Of a stretch of 64,000 bases of DNA, positions 1-10,054 are shown piece by piece. The stretch comes from Cliona cf. orientalis (Eukaryota; Porifera; Demospongiae; Clionaida; Clionaidae), in contig OZ005705.1 in the NCBI GenBank assembly GCA_963930775.1, forward strand, positions 6,200,001 to 6,264,000, given 5' to 3'. Numbering within the stretch: position 1 is the stretch's first letter; every line of letters begins with the position of its first letter. Made by a program: the position numbers and the translations under genes. Under the pieces are notes generated by a model that worked only from the letters and a program-made list of their open reading frames with translations, had not been told where the DNA came from and did not search any database.

Positions 1-717
1 AAGAGAATAGATATCCTCTACTATTTAAGGTAGCACTTTAAGTTTATGAGTAACTAATTATTGTTGACGAGCAAAGTGGCCAGCCAGGCTAACTAGCAGC
101 TCACCTAGTGTATGTACAACCCTCATACCCAGGCCTGGAAGGAGGAGGAAAGAGGTGTATACCTATTGCACGCACATGTTCCAACTACCCCAAGAAAACC
201 TGGGGTGCCGTGAAAGTACTGTATGCTTTTTCGCCCTCCTTCCGTAGCCTAGGGTATGAGGCTATGACATCGCTTCTTAGCTTAGGTGTGGGAGGAGGGA
301 GAAAAAGTGTACAGTCGTTTGCGGCACCCCAGGTTTTTTTTTTGTGATAGTTGGTGCATGCGCATGCAATAGGTACCAGGCCCTTTCTCCTCTTGAGGCT
401 AGTACAACCCCTGATCCATGAGTACTATAATATTATAGCTGCTATTTACATTGTAATTTTATGAATGATTGTATATGCTGCCAGTATGCGAAGGCTTACA
501 CTGGAGTTATAATAGATGCTACGGTATAATAATATTCAGGTGTGGCTGTTTCTGTTTTTTGTCTCGGACCAGAAGGAGGATGCAGGTCGAGATCAGTGAG
601 ACAGCTGACTCTGAGGAAAGAGAACAGTTGCAGGAGCCACTTGACCAGATCAGCCTTAGTTCTGTTGATAGTGTTGAACCTGATGATGAAAATAGAACTG
701 AAATGTCGACGTTGTGA
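1..717 (+). CDS. 3' end of an MFS sugar-porter gene (5' part outside window)
   Basis: Two exons are visible, 1..29 and 540..717, joined in phase (codon AG|G). The first encodes KRIDILYYLR. The same peptide, with one difference, closes the membrane domain of the complete gene at 1053-5845. The second exon encodes a cytoplasmic tail that begins CGCFCFL, runs through an acidic DSEEREQLQEPLDQ stretch and a serine-rich SLSSVDSVEPDDE stretch, and stops at 715-717. The intron between them shares long near-identical blocks with the last intron of the next gene, so this is the preceding member of the tandem array. The tail has no recognised catalytic motif. It is conserved in copies 1-4 and is probably a trafficking or regulatory tail. 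The transport function is inferred from the paralogues, because the membrane domain is outside the window. Confidence 0.85.
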
Positions 718-1052
718 TAATTATTATAATTTTTATTCTCTATGAAATAATCACCACATCTCTAGTAACTCCATTGTATATTATGGTAAAGGGTCATACT
801 TCTTAAATTATGCCTCAAAATGCCATAACTTGAAAGTGAAAATAGATGACAAATTAAGCATTTACAGGATATCATCGAGTCGTGAAATTTGGCAGTTTCA
901 GGGATGTATAATAAAAAGATTGCGCAATATTACAGATAAAATAATATTATTTCGCTCAACTGCTTTGTGGGCGTGGTCAGATCGGGACAGCTGGGTACAT
1001 GAACTGTCAGCAATAATTTTCACCGCTTATTGTGTCGTATAATGATGCCCAA
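718..1052. other. AT-rich intergenic spacer between transporter copies 1 and 2
   Basis: No coding exon or RNA gene is recognised. The spacer must hold the polyadenylation site of copy 1 and the promoter of copy 2, but I see no clear consensus element that fixes either. Confidence 0.5.
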
Positions 1053-4000
1053 ATGGTTCGGATTTACGTGTGGCTGTGTGCGGTATTCGTTAGCGTTGGT
1101 GGATTTCTATGGGGCTATGATACAGGGTAAAAAAACATGAATCTGATTAGCTAGATGTCATCGTTAATTAAATCTCCCTCTCCATATTGAAAGCTCCATC
1201 AATGGTGTAAAGGAGATGCGTGGATTTCGAAATGCATTCAATATCACCTTCACTGATCAGAAAATTGAAGACAATCTAACAGACAGTGCAGCCCAATGCG
1301 CCTCAAGTGATGATGTTGAAACAAGTGCATTGGTGGTACGTATAACTAGTACACTACTGGATTTTATAATTACCATAAAAGTTCTAATTACAGCGCCGCT
1401 CTATTTATGTAAGTGCCACTTGGTGTTGGATAATATTAATATTTTCGTTCTAATCATAGGCGTAGGAACCATGGGGGTTCCGGGGGCTGGTGCCCCCCTA
1501 TGTTTTCTGATAGAACTTTACATAGCTAGACTCAATTTTATACACACTGATCATACTGCTCTTGCCTATAGATCTGTAGAGCCCCCCTTACCAAACCATA
1601 TAGCGCTAAGTGCAGTCAGATAATATGAAAACTGGCGCCTTAGTAATTTTTAAACGTTCTAATGGAGTGCCAAGCGAGATTCTGAATGATTTTTTTGGCG
1701 CTGTAATTAGAACTTTTACGGTATAATAATTATTATGATATTTTTGTCACTGAGGGTGCTATTGTGTCTGTGTTCTCCATTGGTGCTCTGGTGGGTGCCC
1801 TACTGTCGGGGCTGCTCTCAGACTTGGCCGGGAGGAAGGTGACCCTGATTGTAGGAGCTTCCTCCTCTGCCATTGGAGCTACACTGCAGACTTCATCAAT
1901 CTACCTGTGGTATATAAAATCATTACAAGTAGCACATGAGCTGAGCGCCCCATTATGGAGCTTATTTTGTGTCAAAAATCATGAATTTGATTTTTAGAGT
2001 GAAATACAATGTGATCAGGCAATATCAACTTCAAATTTGATATTCAATTTGATTTTCTGTTCGATTTTCAATTTGATTTTCAATACGATCTTCAATTTGA
2101 TTTTTCATTTGATTTTCTGTTCAATTTTCGCTTTGATTTTCGATTGTTCACATTCCATTGTTCTATAACCCAGATCAGGTTCCAATGCTCATTTTCATGA
2201 GTGTAACGCTGTCGCTCAACAATAATTTACTTGCCTGGCGACCTTTATATTAGTTTTTATTAGCAAGAATTAACCACTGTGAGGTTCCTATCATTCGACT
2301 TGAGAGCAATATTTCACTTTGGTTTGTGATACATTGAATGTAATAAAGGTCGCCATGCAAGTTAAATGTAATTATTGTTGAGAGAGGATTGCACTCTAAT
2401 GAAAATGACCAATGGAACCTGTTCTGGGTTATAGAATAATGGAATATGAAATGATTGAAAATCAAAGCAAAAATTGAACAGAGAATCAAGTGAAAAATCA
2501 AATTGAAGATCACATTGTGAAAATCAAATCGAAAATCGAATGGAAAATCAACTTGAAAATCAAATTAAAAATCAAATCGAAAATCAAATTGAAAATCAAA
2601 TTGAAAATCAAATTGAAAATTGAATGAAAAGTCAAAATTTAAACTACAAACTAACTGAAAACTTTATTTCACAGTTGTTATTGCCCGATCACATTATATT
2701 TCACATTCTATATCAAAATTCTGATTTTTGACACAAAATAAGCTCCATACCCCATTAGGTACACTTAAAGTGTGACTCCTAAATTCTCTGTCACAATAAT
2801 GCTAGGTTCAAGCCAATGCCCCCCTCTAGATATTGTTTTCACAATATCTGAGGTTGACCCTTCAATATCATCATAGATAATTAAGACTGCGTTACGCAGT
2901 CTTAATTATCTATGATGTCGTCAATAATATAATGATTCTTGTATTGTAGGATGCTTTTTCCTGGAAGAATGATCTCTGGAGTAGGAGCTGGGTACTTCTG
3001 ACCGTCATATCACTACATTATTAGCATTATATGTATATTATGATCATTCATTCAGGATCCTTCTGCAAGCTTGTCCCCTCTACGTAGCTGAGATTGCTCC
3101 CAAAGAGAGAAGGGGTACCATGGTGGCCTTGGTGATCTCTTTCTCCATTACTGCCGTTGTGGTGAGTTTTAACTATAAATGGCCTTTAGAATTTTACTAC
3201 CACTTCCTTGTAATCTGATTGGTCAATAGGAGGTAACCAAGTAGCTTAGTCACTTATAGGCTTTTACTTAGTTACTTGCAAATTTTGGCTAATAGGATCC
3301 ATGGTATTACGAGAACTCCAAGGCAAATAGCTATACTAGTATAGCAGTGGTTGTAAATAACTTAGCTCACCTTGGCCAACCCAATAATAATAACAATTAT
3401 GCTATTATGCCTTAATTAGTCCAAAGTCAAGAAAATAGCTATGCTACAAGAAATGGGTGTTTATTCATTCAAGTAAATTAAAGCTGTATTCATTCCACAT
3501 CACAGATAGGTGTTATCACTAATGTAATTATCGAGGGATACCCCTTTGGCTGGAGGATCTCAATTTCAATACAAATTATAGTTGGCATTATCCTGACATG
3601 TGGTGCTATCTTCCTACCTGAAACTCCAAGGCAAGTCAATTATATAACTATAGTGCGTGGTACACCACTAATAATTATTGTGTAGATTTCTACTGAAGAA
3701 GCACAAGGATGCAAAGGCTCTGGATGTGCTAAAGAAGATCTACAAAGAGCAGGGGAAGGCTGAAGATGAACTTATCAACATTCAGCTCTCTCTAAGACAC
3801 TCCAGGAGTATGAAGGACTGTGCACAAACACTGAGATACTGCTGCAATGGAAATATAATCCAACGGTATGCAGGATTTAATTTTCAGACACTTATATACC
3901 CTCTGGCTTTGCCTTCGAGAGTCATATTGGTGTCTTCAGTATTCTAAATCCCTTGGCTTCGGTGTCTAGCATATATTTTCAAACTGCATGTGCAGTCTAA

Positions 4001-5845
4001 TAGTCCTTAGCCAGATCTGATACTATCTACTTTTTCTTTAATGCAGGGTGTTTATTGGTTTTACTCTAATGCTGATATCTCGTGCTGTTGGTGGACCAAT
4101 TATCATGTACGATGGACACACATAGTAAACTTGTTTCACACTTTTGTTTAATATTTCCAATTTTGCAGCTACTACTCTGTGTCCATCTTTTGTAAACTTG
4201 GAGTGGATGGCTTTCTTGGCACCATTGTCATGTTTATCTTGATGTTTTTTGGTCAGATAGCCGGAGTAATTCTGGTGGACAAGGTAAACCATTGGCTTTG
4301 TGTTGACATAGTCCCAAACAAACCACAAAGTCACTTGATCTAACTCAGCAGCACATACCACACGTGTCACAAGGCAGCTACCAAATACATTTGCCCCAGT
4401 ATACTTGTTGTATTACATCACTCACCAATTGTTCATTGCTAACAGTGTGGTCGGAAGTCCCTGCTACTTCTTGGAACTATAGTGCTGGGTCTATCTTTAA
4501 TGGTAGCTGCTGCTCTCATTCAAATATTCGACCTTGAAGACAACCCAGGTCTGAATGTGGGGAGCAAGGTGGCTGGTTACATTGTGATTGCCCTAATATG
4601 CTTCTCAATGACCAACTACAATATGACCTTTTCGTGAGTACAAAAGATTCTATCTATTGCCACGAAGCAAATCATAATAATCCTCTCTCTTCTCTGTTGT
4701 AGGTCCATAGGATGGGTTGTTCTGAGTGAAATTTATCCACTGAGAATCAGAGGTATATCCTGAGGGTAACTGATATATTAAACCGTGAGTACACTGCTCA
4801 ACTGCAATTCTCATAGGTGTTGGTACTGCTCTTGGCCAAGTGGGTTGGTGGGGTGGTACGTACCTCATGAGTGAAGTTGGACCTATCCTCCTCTCTTCCC
4901 CACTGAGAACCTATGGAACGTTCTATCTCCTCAGTGGAATATGTGTGCTATCCTACCTCTATGTTCTATTCCTGGTACCAGAGACAAAAGTGAGAGTTGC
5001 ATGATTTATATATTCACCGTGTCTCTTTAATTTGGCTCCTCATTGTTTTTCAAATAGGGACAGAGCTTGGAAGATATTGAACTTTTGTTTGCTGGGTCTT
5101 GGTTCAAGAGAACAGATATCCTCTACTATTTAAGGTAGCACTTTAAGTTTATAAGTAACTAATTATTGTTGATGAGCAAAGGCTAACTAGCAGCTAGCCT
5201 TGTTTAGATCCTACTTGTAACAATTACTGTGATCTGATTGGTTAAACTGAAGTATCTATCCTTCATAGAAAATCATGTAAGCTCTGTAGAAAATCATGTA
5301 AAGCTCTGTAGAAAATCATGTAAATTTTCTTGCCTATGGTTAGGGTTGTTGCTAGGCAGCAGTTTATGTGTCTAGCTTTTGGGCATTGTTGCTAGGATCT
5401 AAACATGTTAGACACTGCTTAGTCGGTTTCTACGTGATTTAGAAGACCTCAGGGCTTCTACACAGAGCCCTTCAATCTTCTAAATCACGTAGAAACCTCC
5501 TAAACAGTGTCTAACTATTATGTATGACATTGTACAACCCCTGATCCATGAGTATATTGTAATTTTTTACGGATGATTGTATTATAATGGTATAACCGCT
5601 GCCAGTGTGAGAAGGTTATAGAGGCTGTGGTATAATAATCTCCCTGTAGGTGTGGCTGTTTCTGTTGTTTGTCTCGGACCAGAAGGAGGATGCGGGTTCA
5701 GATCAGTGAGACAGCTGACTCTGAGGAAAGGGAACAGTTGCAGGAGCCACTTGACCAGATCAATCTTAGCTCTGTTGATAGTGTTGAACCTGATGACGAG
5801 TGGAGAACAAAAGAATTTGGTTCAAACTTAGATTCAGTTCTTTGA
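1053..5845 (+). CDS. MFS sugar porter (SLC2-like), array copy 2
   Basis: Fourteen exons: 1053-1126, 1194-1335, 1755-1909, 2950-2991, 3056-3161, 3506-3630, 3686-3865, 4047-4106, 4169-4283, 4446-4633, 4703-4752, 4817-4989, 5058-5134, 5650-5845. They give 560 residues. This is a 12-helix major facilitator of the sugar porter family, expected to move a hexose or polyol across the membrane; the substrate cannot be read from sequence. Family marks: GGFLWGYDTG in helix 1 (about 16-25), SDLAGRK in the helix 2-3 loop (about 94-100), PETPR at the end of helix 6 (211-215), CGRKSLLLLG in the helix 8-9 loop, SEIYPLRIRG after helix 10 and VPETKG after helix 12. Two earlier ATGs upstream are out of frame; the chosen ATG gives the usual short N-terminus. 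Intron 6 has a GC donor (3631). Introns 2, 3 and 13 carry inverted-repeat elements. Confidence 0.9.
1371..1723. mobile_element. MITE-like element with TIRs, intron 2 of transporter copy 2
   Basis: The ends are inverted repeats of about 27 bp: TACCATAAAAGTTCTAATTA at 1371-1390 continuing into CAGCGCC, and GGCGCTGTAATTAGAACTTT at 1697-1716 continuing to ACGGTA. It is about 353 bp long and has no transposase. A shorter relative with the same ends lies at 22733-22868. Flanking TA/AT-rich sequence hints at a TA-type target site, but the exact duplication is unclear. Confidence 0.8.
1955..2748. mobile_element. Long foldback (inverted-repeat) element in intron 3 of transporter copy 2
   Basis: Two imperfect arms of roughly 300-400 bp face each other. 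Outer matches are ATGGAGCTTATTTTGTGTCA at 1955-1974 against its complement ending at 2748. Middle matches are CTATAACCCAGA (about 2163) against TCTGGGTTATAG (about 2422). Inner matches are TTGCCTGGCGACCTTTA at 2231-2247 against 2344-2360. The arms are padded by a degenerate AT-rich run of GATTTTCAATTT-like units (about 2020-2140 and 2455-2640). No coding capacity. The inverted arms are seen directly; that it is a transposon is an inference. Confidence 0.85.
2869..2917. repeat. 49-bp perfect palindrome
   Basis: Two 24-base arms, the left beginning CATCATAGATAATTAAGACT, flank a single central T at 2893 and pair without a mismatch. It lies in intron 3, about 120 bp beyond the foldback element and 32 bp before exon 4. 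It may be the remnant or tip of another foldback element. Confidence 0.85.
5266..5333 (+). repeat. Short tandem repeat, about 3 units of 21-22 bp
   Basis: The unit GCTCTGTAGAAAATCATGTAA recurs three times in a row, the first copy partial, in intron 13 of transporter copy 2. The units are contiguous with no unique spacers, so this is a simple tandem repeat and not a CRISPR array. Confidence 0.8.
5407..5515. repeat. Hairpin-forming inverted repeat (about 109 bp) in intron 13
   Basis: The left arm starts GTTAGACACTG and includes TTTCTACGTGATTTAGAAGA. The right arm contains TCTTCTAAATCACGTAGAAA and ends CAGTGTCTAAC. The loop is about 25 bp. An outer pair, TGTTTAGATCC near 5200 and GGATCTAAACA near 5396, suggests nesting. 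MITE-like; no coding content. Confidence 0.75.
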
Positions 5846-5879
5846 TCACTTTGTAATCATTTTTAATAGCCGTAATTAT

Positions 5880-6090
5880 TACCGTATAGCGGGAAATTTT
5901 CGAGGGAGAAAACTTTCGCGGATCAGTAGGAAAGGAGCATTTCGCGGAGAAAACTTTCGCGGAATGTTAAAACTGGTCGCATAATGGGTGTGGCATGCCT
6001 AGAATTTCGTGGAGAAAAATTTCGCGGATGGCGAGAAAATCGCGAAATTCGTGAAAGTTTTCTCCCTCGAAAGTTTCCCGCTATACGGTA
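5880..6090. mobile_element. 211-bp TIR element (copy A of a family pair)
   Basis: The ends are TACCGTATAGCGGGAAA and TTTCCCGCTATACGGTA. Internally it is rich in repeated GAAAACTTTCGCGG-like units, so the whole element folds on itself. A second copy of the same 211-bp length lies in opposite orientation at 40435-40645. No transposase, so it is a non-autonomous, MITE-type element. It sits just 3' of transporter copy 2. Confidence 0.85.
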
Positions 6091-6118
6091 TTATACTGTG
6101 ATCCCCCAGTAGCAATTA

Positions 6119-6488
6119 TTACCCCGCGCGCATGCGCAAGGGGTAATGTGATCGGTTTTGTCTGTCGTCTGTCTGTCGTCTGTCTGTCTGTCGTTAGCAC
6201 AAAAATCGCCAGATCTGGAGATCTAGGCATCTGAGCGACTCATAAATGCAACGTATCCGTAAATATCGCCGAAAAACTGGCTTCAGTATGCTTCGAATCG
6301 TTTGGCAAGGCCCACGAGCGTTGCAAATACTGCGTTTTGTTGGCCACGCCTATATGTACACTACCCACCATGTGCTCTCTGCTCATGCGCACAACCCGAC
6401 ACAATGTGTCGGTAAAGGTCGTCAACAGGCTGCGAGCTCTCTGACCACAGATATATGCTCTGACATCAACGCTGCAGCGCGCGGGGTA
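6119..6488. mobile_element. GC-ended TIR element of about 370 bp
   Basis: The ends are TTACCCCGCGCGC (6119-6131) and GCGCGCGGGGTA (6477-6488). Just inside the left end is a TCTGTCTGTCG microsatellite (about 6160-6193). The two overlapping opposite-strand ORFs inside match no family I know and look fortuitous. It fills the spacer between transporter copies 2 and 3. Confidence 0.6.
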
Positions 6489-6734
6489 TGTGCTCTATAG
6501 AGCTCTAGTTAAAGTCTGAAGCAAACGATTGCCATGGCCAACTAGAGGGTATAGAGATACCAATACAGGGGCATAGTTATTCATATTGAACCAAAGACAT
6601 GCACATAATGAAAAAAACTTGACCACATACTCAGTAGCTGCATAGATGGTGCATATGGTAAAAGGTCGTCAAACTGGTTTGTATCAAGTTCTCCGCAGCC
6701 TTCTCCTTTCTTTGCCAGGCTGCTCACTGTAAAG

Positions 6735-9700
6735 ATGAATTCTATGATTTACGCGTGGCTGTGTTCCCTGACTGCTGCCTTTGGCGGATTTATGTGGGGC
6801 TATGAAGTTGGGTAAGTGAAAGATCGTCGTGACCTCTGGCCGCGGCGGCCATTGTCCGCGGCAGTGAGTCTAGTGATCGCACAACTTCCCGGCAGTGCCG
6901 CGGCGAGCAAGTCTGCCTGTATAAAGAAGTCGGAGGCTCCGTATTATTCAAGATCAGACCATGCTTTATTGCAGGGTTCATGAAGCTCTGTTCAGACTAT
7001 TGTGCCGGGGAAAATACCGGAGCTCTACCACTACTGCGGGCCTTTATATCAGTGGCGGTTCTAAAATTCTCATTCTGGGAGAGTACCTTTTAATAGCCAT
7101 GGCCGGGCATAGGCACTAAAATACAGAATTATGTGGCCATGACTTTGTCCTGGCAGCCTAATATATAAATATCTGCTAGCCACCAAACTTCAACTGTTCA
7201 GTGAAGCCAGTGGTGCTCCTTGGGGCCAATAGTGAATGCTAGTTTAGACAAATTATATGACTGTGTGATCATCATTCTCCTATAGTTCCAGCAATGGGGT
7301 AAAAGAGATGAAGGACTTCAGACTCACTTTCAACATCTCGTACACACCCATTGCTGTACATACGATGTCCAATGTGTCAAATGAGACCACGGTCTCTGCT
7401 GCTCGGTGTTCCTCGGACGATGATGTTGAAACCAGTGCATTGCTGGTACAATACACTGCATACTAAACATGCCCCTGTGATAATTGACTTTGCAGGGTGC
7501 TATTGTGTCTGTATTTTACATTGGTGCTCTGGTGGGTGCCCTGGTGTCGGGGCCTCTCTCCGATTTGGCCGGAAGGAAAGTCACTGTTATTGTTGGGGCC
7601 TCCTTGTGTGGTGTTGGGGGAGCTCTACAAGCTTCCTCCTTTTATCTCTGGTTAGAGAATGTCATACTAATTGTAGCAGCTGCAATAATATTATTATATT
7701 GCTTACATGACCAATACTACCAGGATGCTCTTTCTTGGAAGAGTGATTAGTGGAATGGGAATAGGGTATGTGGTCTGATTTTTTTCTATTCAGGTGTTAA
7801 AATTTATTCATCTTGTGGGAATTATTATAGGATTTTGCTGCAAGCATCTCCACTCTATATAGCTGAGATTGCACCTAAGGAAAAGCGTGGAATCATGACT
7901 GCTTTTGTGAATGGCTTTAGTACCACTGGTAGCATGGTAAGGATGAGCTTCAAGGGGTCTAGTTTCACAGAATTAAACCAAAGTTAATGGCGAGTGTCCG
8001 CAAAATGGCTATCCGTGAAATTGAACTCCTTGAGTATTTTCTGTGACCTATAGCTAGCTTGTTCATCAGCTCTATCAATTGAAACTGCTTAGATGGGTAC
8101 TCTGGCTACATTTGCTACCAAGGAGATTCCAGTTGGGTGGAGAATCACTCTCTCACTGCATTGTTTATGTGGCATAGTTCTTACCATAGGGGCACTCTTC
8201 CTGCCGGAGACTCCAAGGAAAGCTCATACATTTCTTATGCATGATCTTCGTGTGTTACAATAACTTGTGTTTTGTGATGAACAGATTTTTAGTAAAGAAG
8301 CATAAAGATACAAAAGCACTGAAAGTATTGGCAAAAATCCACCAAGATCAAGGTAAAGCTGAAGGTGAACTCTCTGAGATCCAGACTGCCCTGAGACGGC
8401 CAGTGGGTCAAAATATCTGGCAGATGTTGAAGTACCTATTCTCAAAGTCTGTTCTACCAAGGTTCGATTCCCATAGAGGGATCAAATCAATTAGCTACTA
8501 CATAGGTAATGATTGTAATCAAATCTCTTAGGATATTGATAGGGATTGGCCTAACATTGGTTGTCAGAGGAGTTGGTTCATCAGTTATAGTGTAAGCCAA
8601 AGCTACTTGAGATTATCAAACTTGCCAATCAATTATTGTGGTTTCAAACATTGTGTAGGGTGTATTCGGTGTCCATCTTTTGTAAAGTTGGAACGGATGG
8701 CTACACTGGGACTGTGGTGCTGATGGTGTTCAACTTTTGCTCTCAAATTTTTGGCATCTACATCATAAGCAAGGTACATACTATTGTGACCCTATTATTC
8801 TTAGATACAATCACAGCCTCCAACTCTCTAAGTGTGGTCGTAAACCCCTACTACTCCTCGGTGTATTGGTTATGGGCGGAGCTTTGGCCTCGGCAGGCAC
8901 TCTGATTCGAGCCGCTGATCTGGAAGAGATCTTGGAACTGAACTTGGGCCAGACAATAGCTGGATATGTTGTCATTGTCTTAGTGACGCTCTATCTCTCT
9001 GCGAACACCAGCACCATTGCGCAAGTCACCTCATGGGTTTGTTCTTCACAGAATATAATCTGCCATATTCCGTATACAGAACTATTGCATACATTGTTCT
9101 CTCTGAGATATACCCAATAAGGATAAGGGGTAAGTAATAGAGCAGGTGGCAATAATACAGAATCACAATAACATGTAGCTACAAATATTAATATTGCCAC
9201 AATAATTATTATTATAGGCATTAGTGCTGCACTAAGCCAGATCGGCTGTTGGGGTGGGATAATTCTTCTGGGAGAAATTGGCCCTATTCTCATCTCTTCT
9301 CCACTGAAAACTTCCGGAACGCTCTACTTCCTAAGCGGAATGTGTCTAGTGGCCTTTCTCCATGTCCTATTCTTCATACCAGAAACAAAGGTGACAAAAA
9401 CCATTAATGTGATATCAACTTGAAATGTGTATGAACTATTCGTAACAATTTGTGCAGGATTTGAGCTTGGAGAATATTGATGATCTATTTAGTAAACCTT
9501 GGAGCAAGAGAGCAAATATCTTGTACTATCTCAGGTAAACAAACACAGTATTATTTCCAGATCTTGTGTGGTAACTATGGCTACTGATAGGTGTGGCTGT
9601 TTTTGTTCCTCTGGGTATGGAATTTGTAAGAGGAGGCTCATCCCAGTGGACACAACTGACTCTGAGGAAAGGGAACAGCTGCAGGAGCCACTTGATCAGA

Positions 9701-9765
9701 ATAGTCTTAGTTCTATTGACAGTACTGAGCTGGATGATGATGCAGAATTTGAAACCAAGATTTAA
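6735..9765 (+). CDS. MFS sugar porter (SLC2-like), array copy 3
   Basis: Exons: 6735-6811, 7286-7445, 7496-7650, 7724-7765, 7831-7936, 8093-8217, 8285-8461, 8532-8591, 8659-8773, 8833-9020, 9080-9129, 9218-9390, 9458-9534, 9591-9765 (559 residues). It has the same exon pattern as copy 2. Motifs: GGFMWGYEVG in helix 1 (the usual D of GYDTG is E here), SDLAGRK, PETPR, CGRKPLLLLG, SEIYPIRIRG, PETKD, and the shared acidic tail ending EFETKI. Intron 10 (9021-9079) uses a GC donor. Intron 6 (8218-8284, 67 bp) begins GA, not GT. Unless that intron is removed the frame is lost, so either GA-AG splicing occurs or this copy is impaired. The membrane domain is otherwise intact. It is almost identical to copy 4, including upstream and intron sequence. 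Confidence 0.85.
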
Positions 9766-10054
9766 ATAAGTACTGTGGAAAAAATATCTATTATTTTTAT
9801 AGAATACAGTCACATGGCCCACATCCTCAGTTATACATTATCATGACACTACTTGTTTGCCACATAATGTGGCCAACTGCGCACGCGCCAACCGTATTAA
9901 TGCGTAGTTATAATGGTGTATGATATGGTAAAAGGTCGTCAACATACAACAGTGCAATTTTGTACTGATTTGTGTCTGGCTTTCGGAACCGCAGTCATTG
10001 ACTCAAGTTTTTATGAGGCTTAGCCTTCTCCTTTCTTTGCCGCTCACTGTAAAG

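Noticed and set aside
5266-5333. Possible CRISPR-like repeat
   Set aside because: The units are directly contiguous without unique spacers, only three copies, in an animal intron.
6240-6500. Two overlapping opposite-strand ORFs of 61 and 84 codons
   Set aside because: Both lie inside an inverted-repeat element, and neither shows a domain or codon bias like the neighbours.
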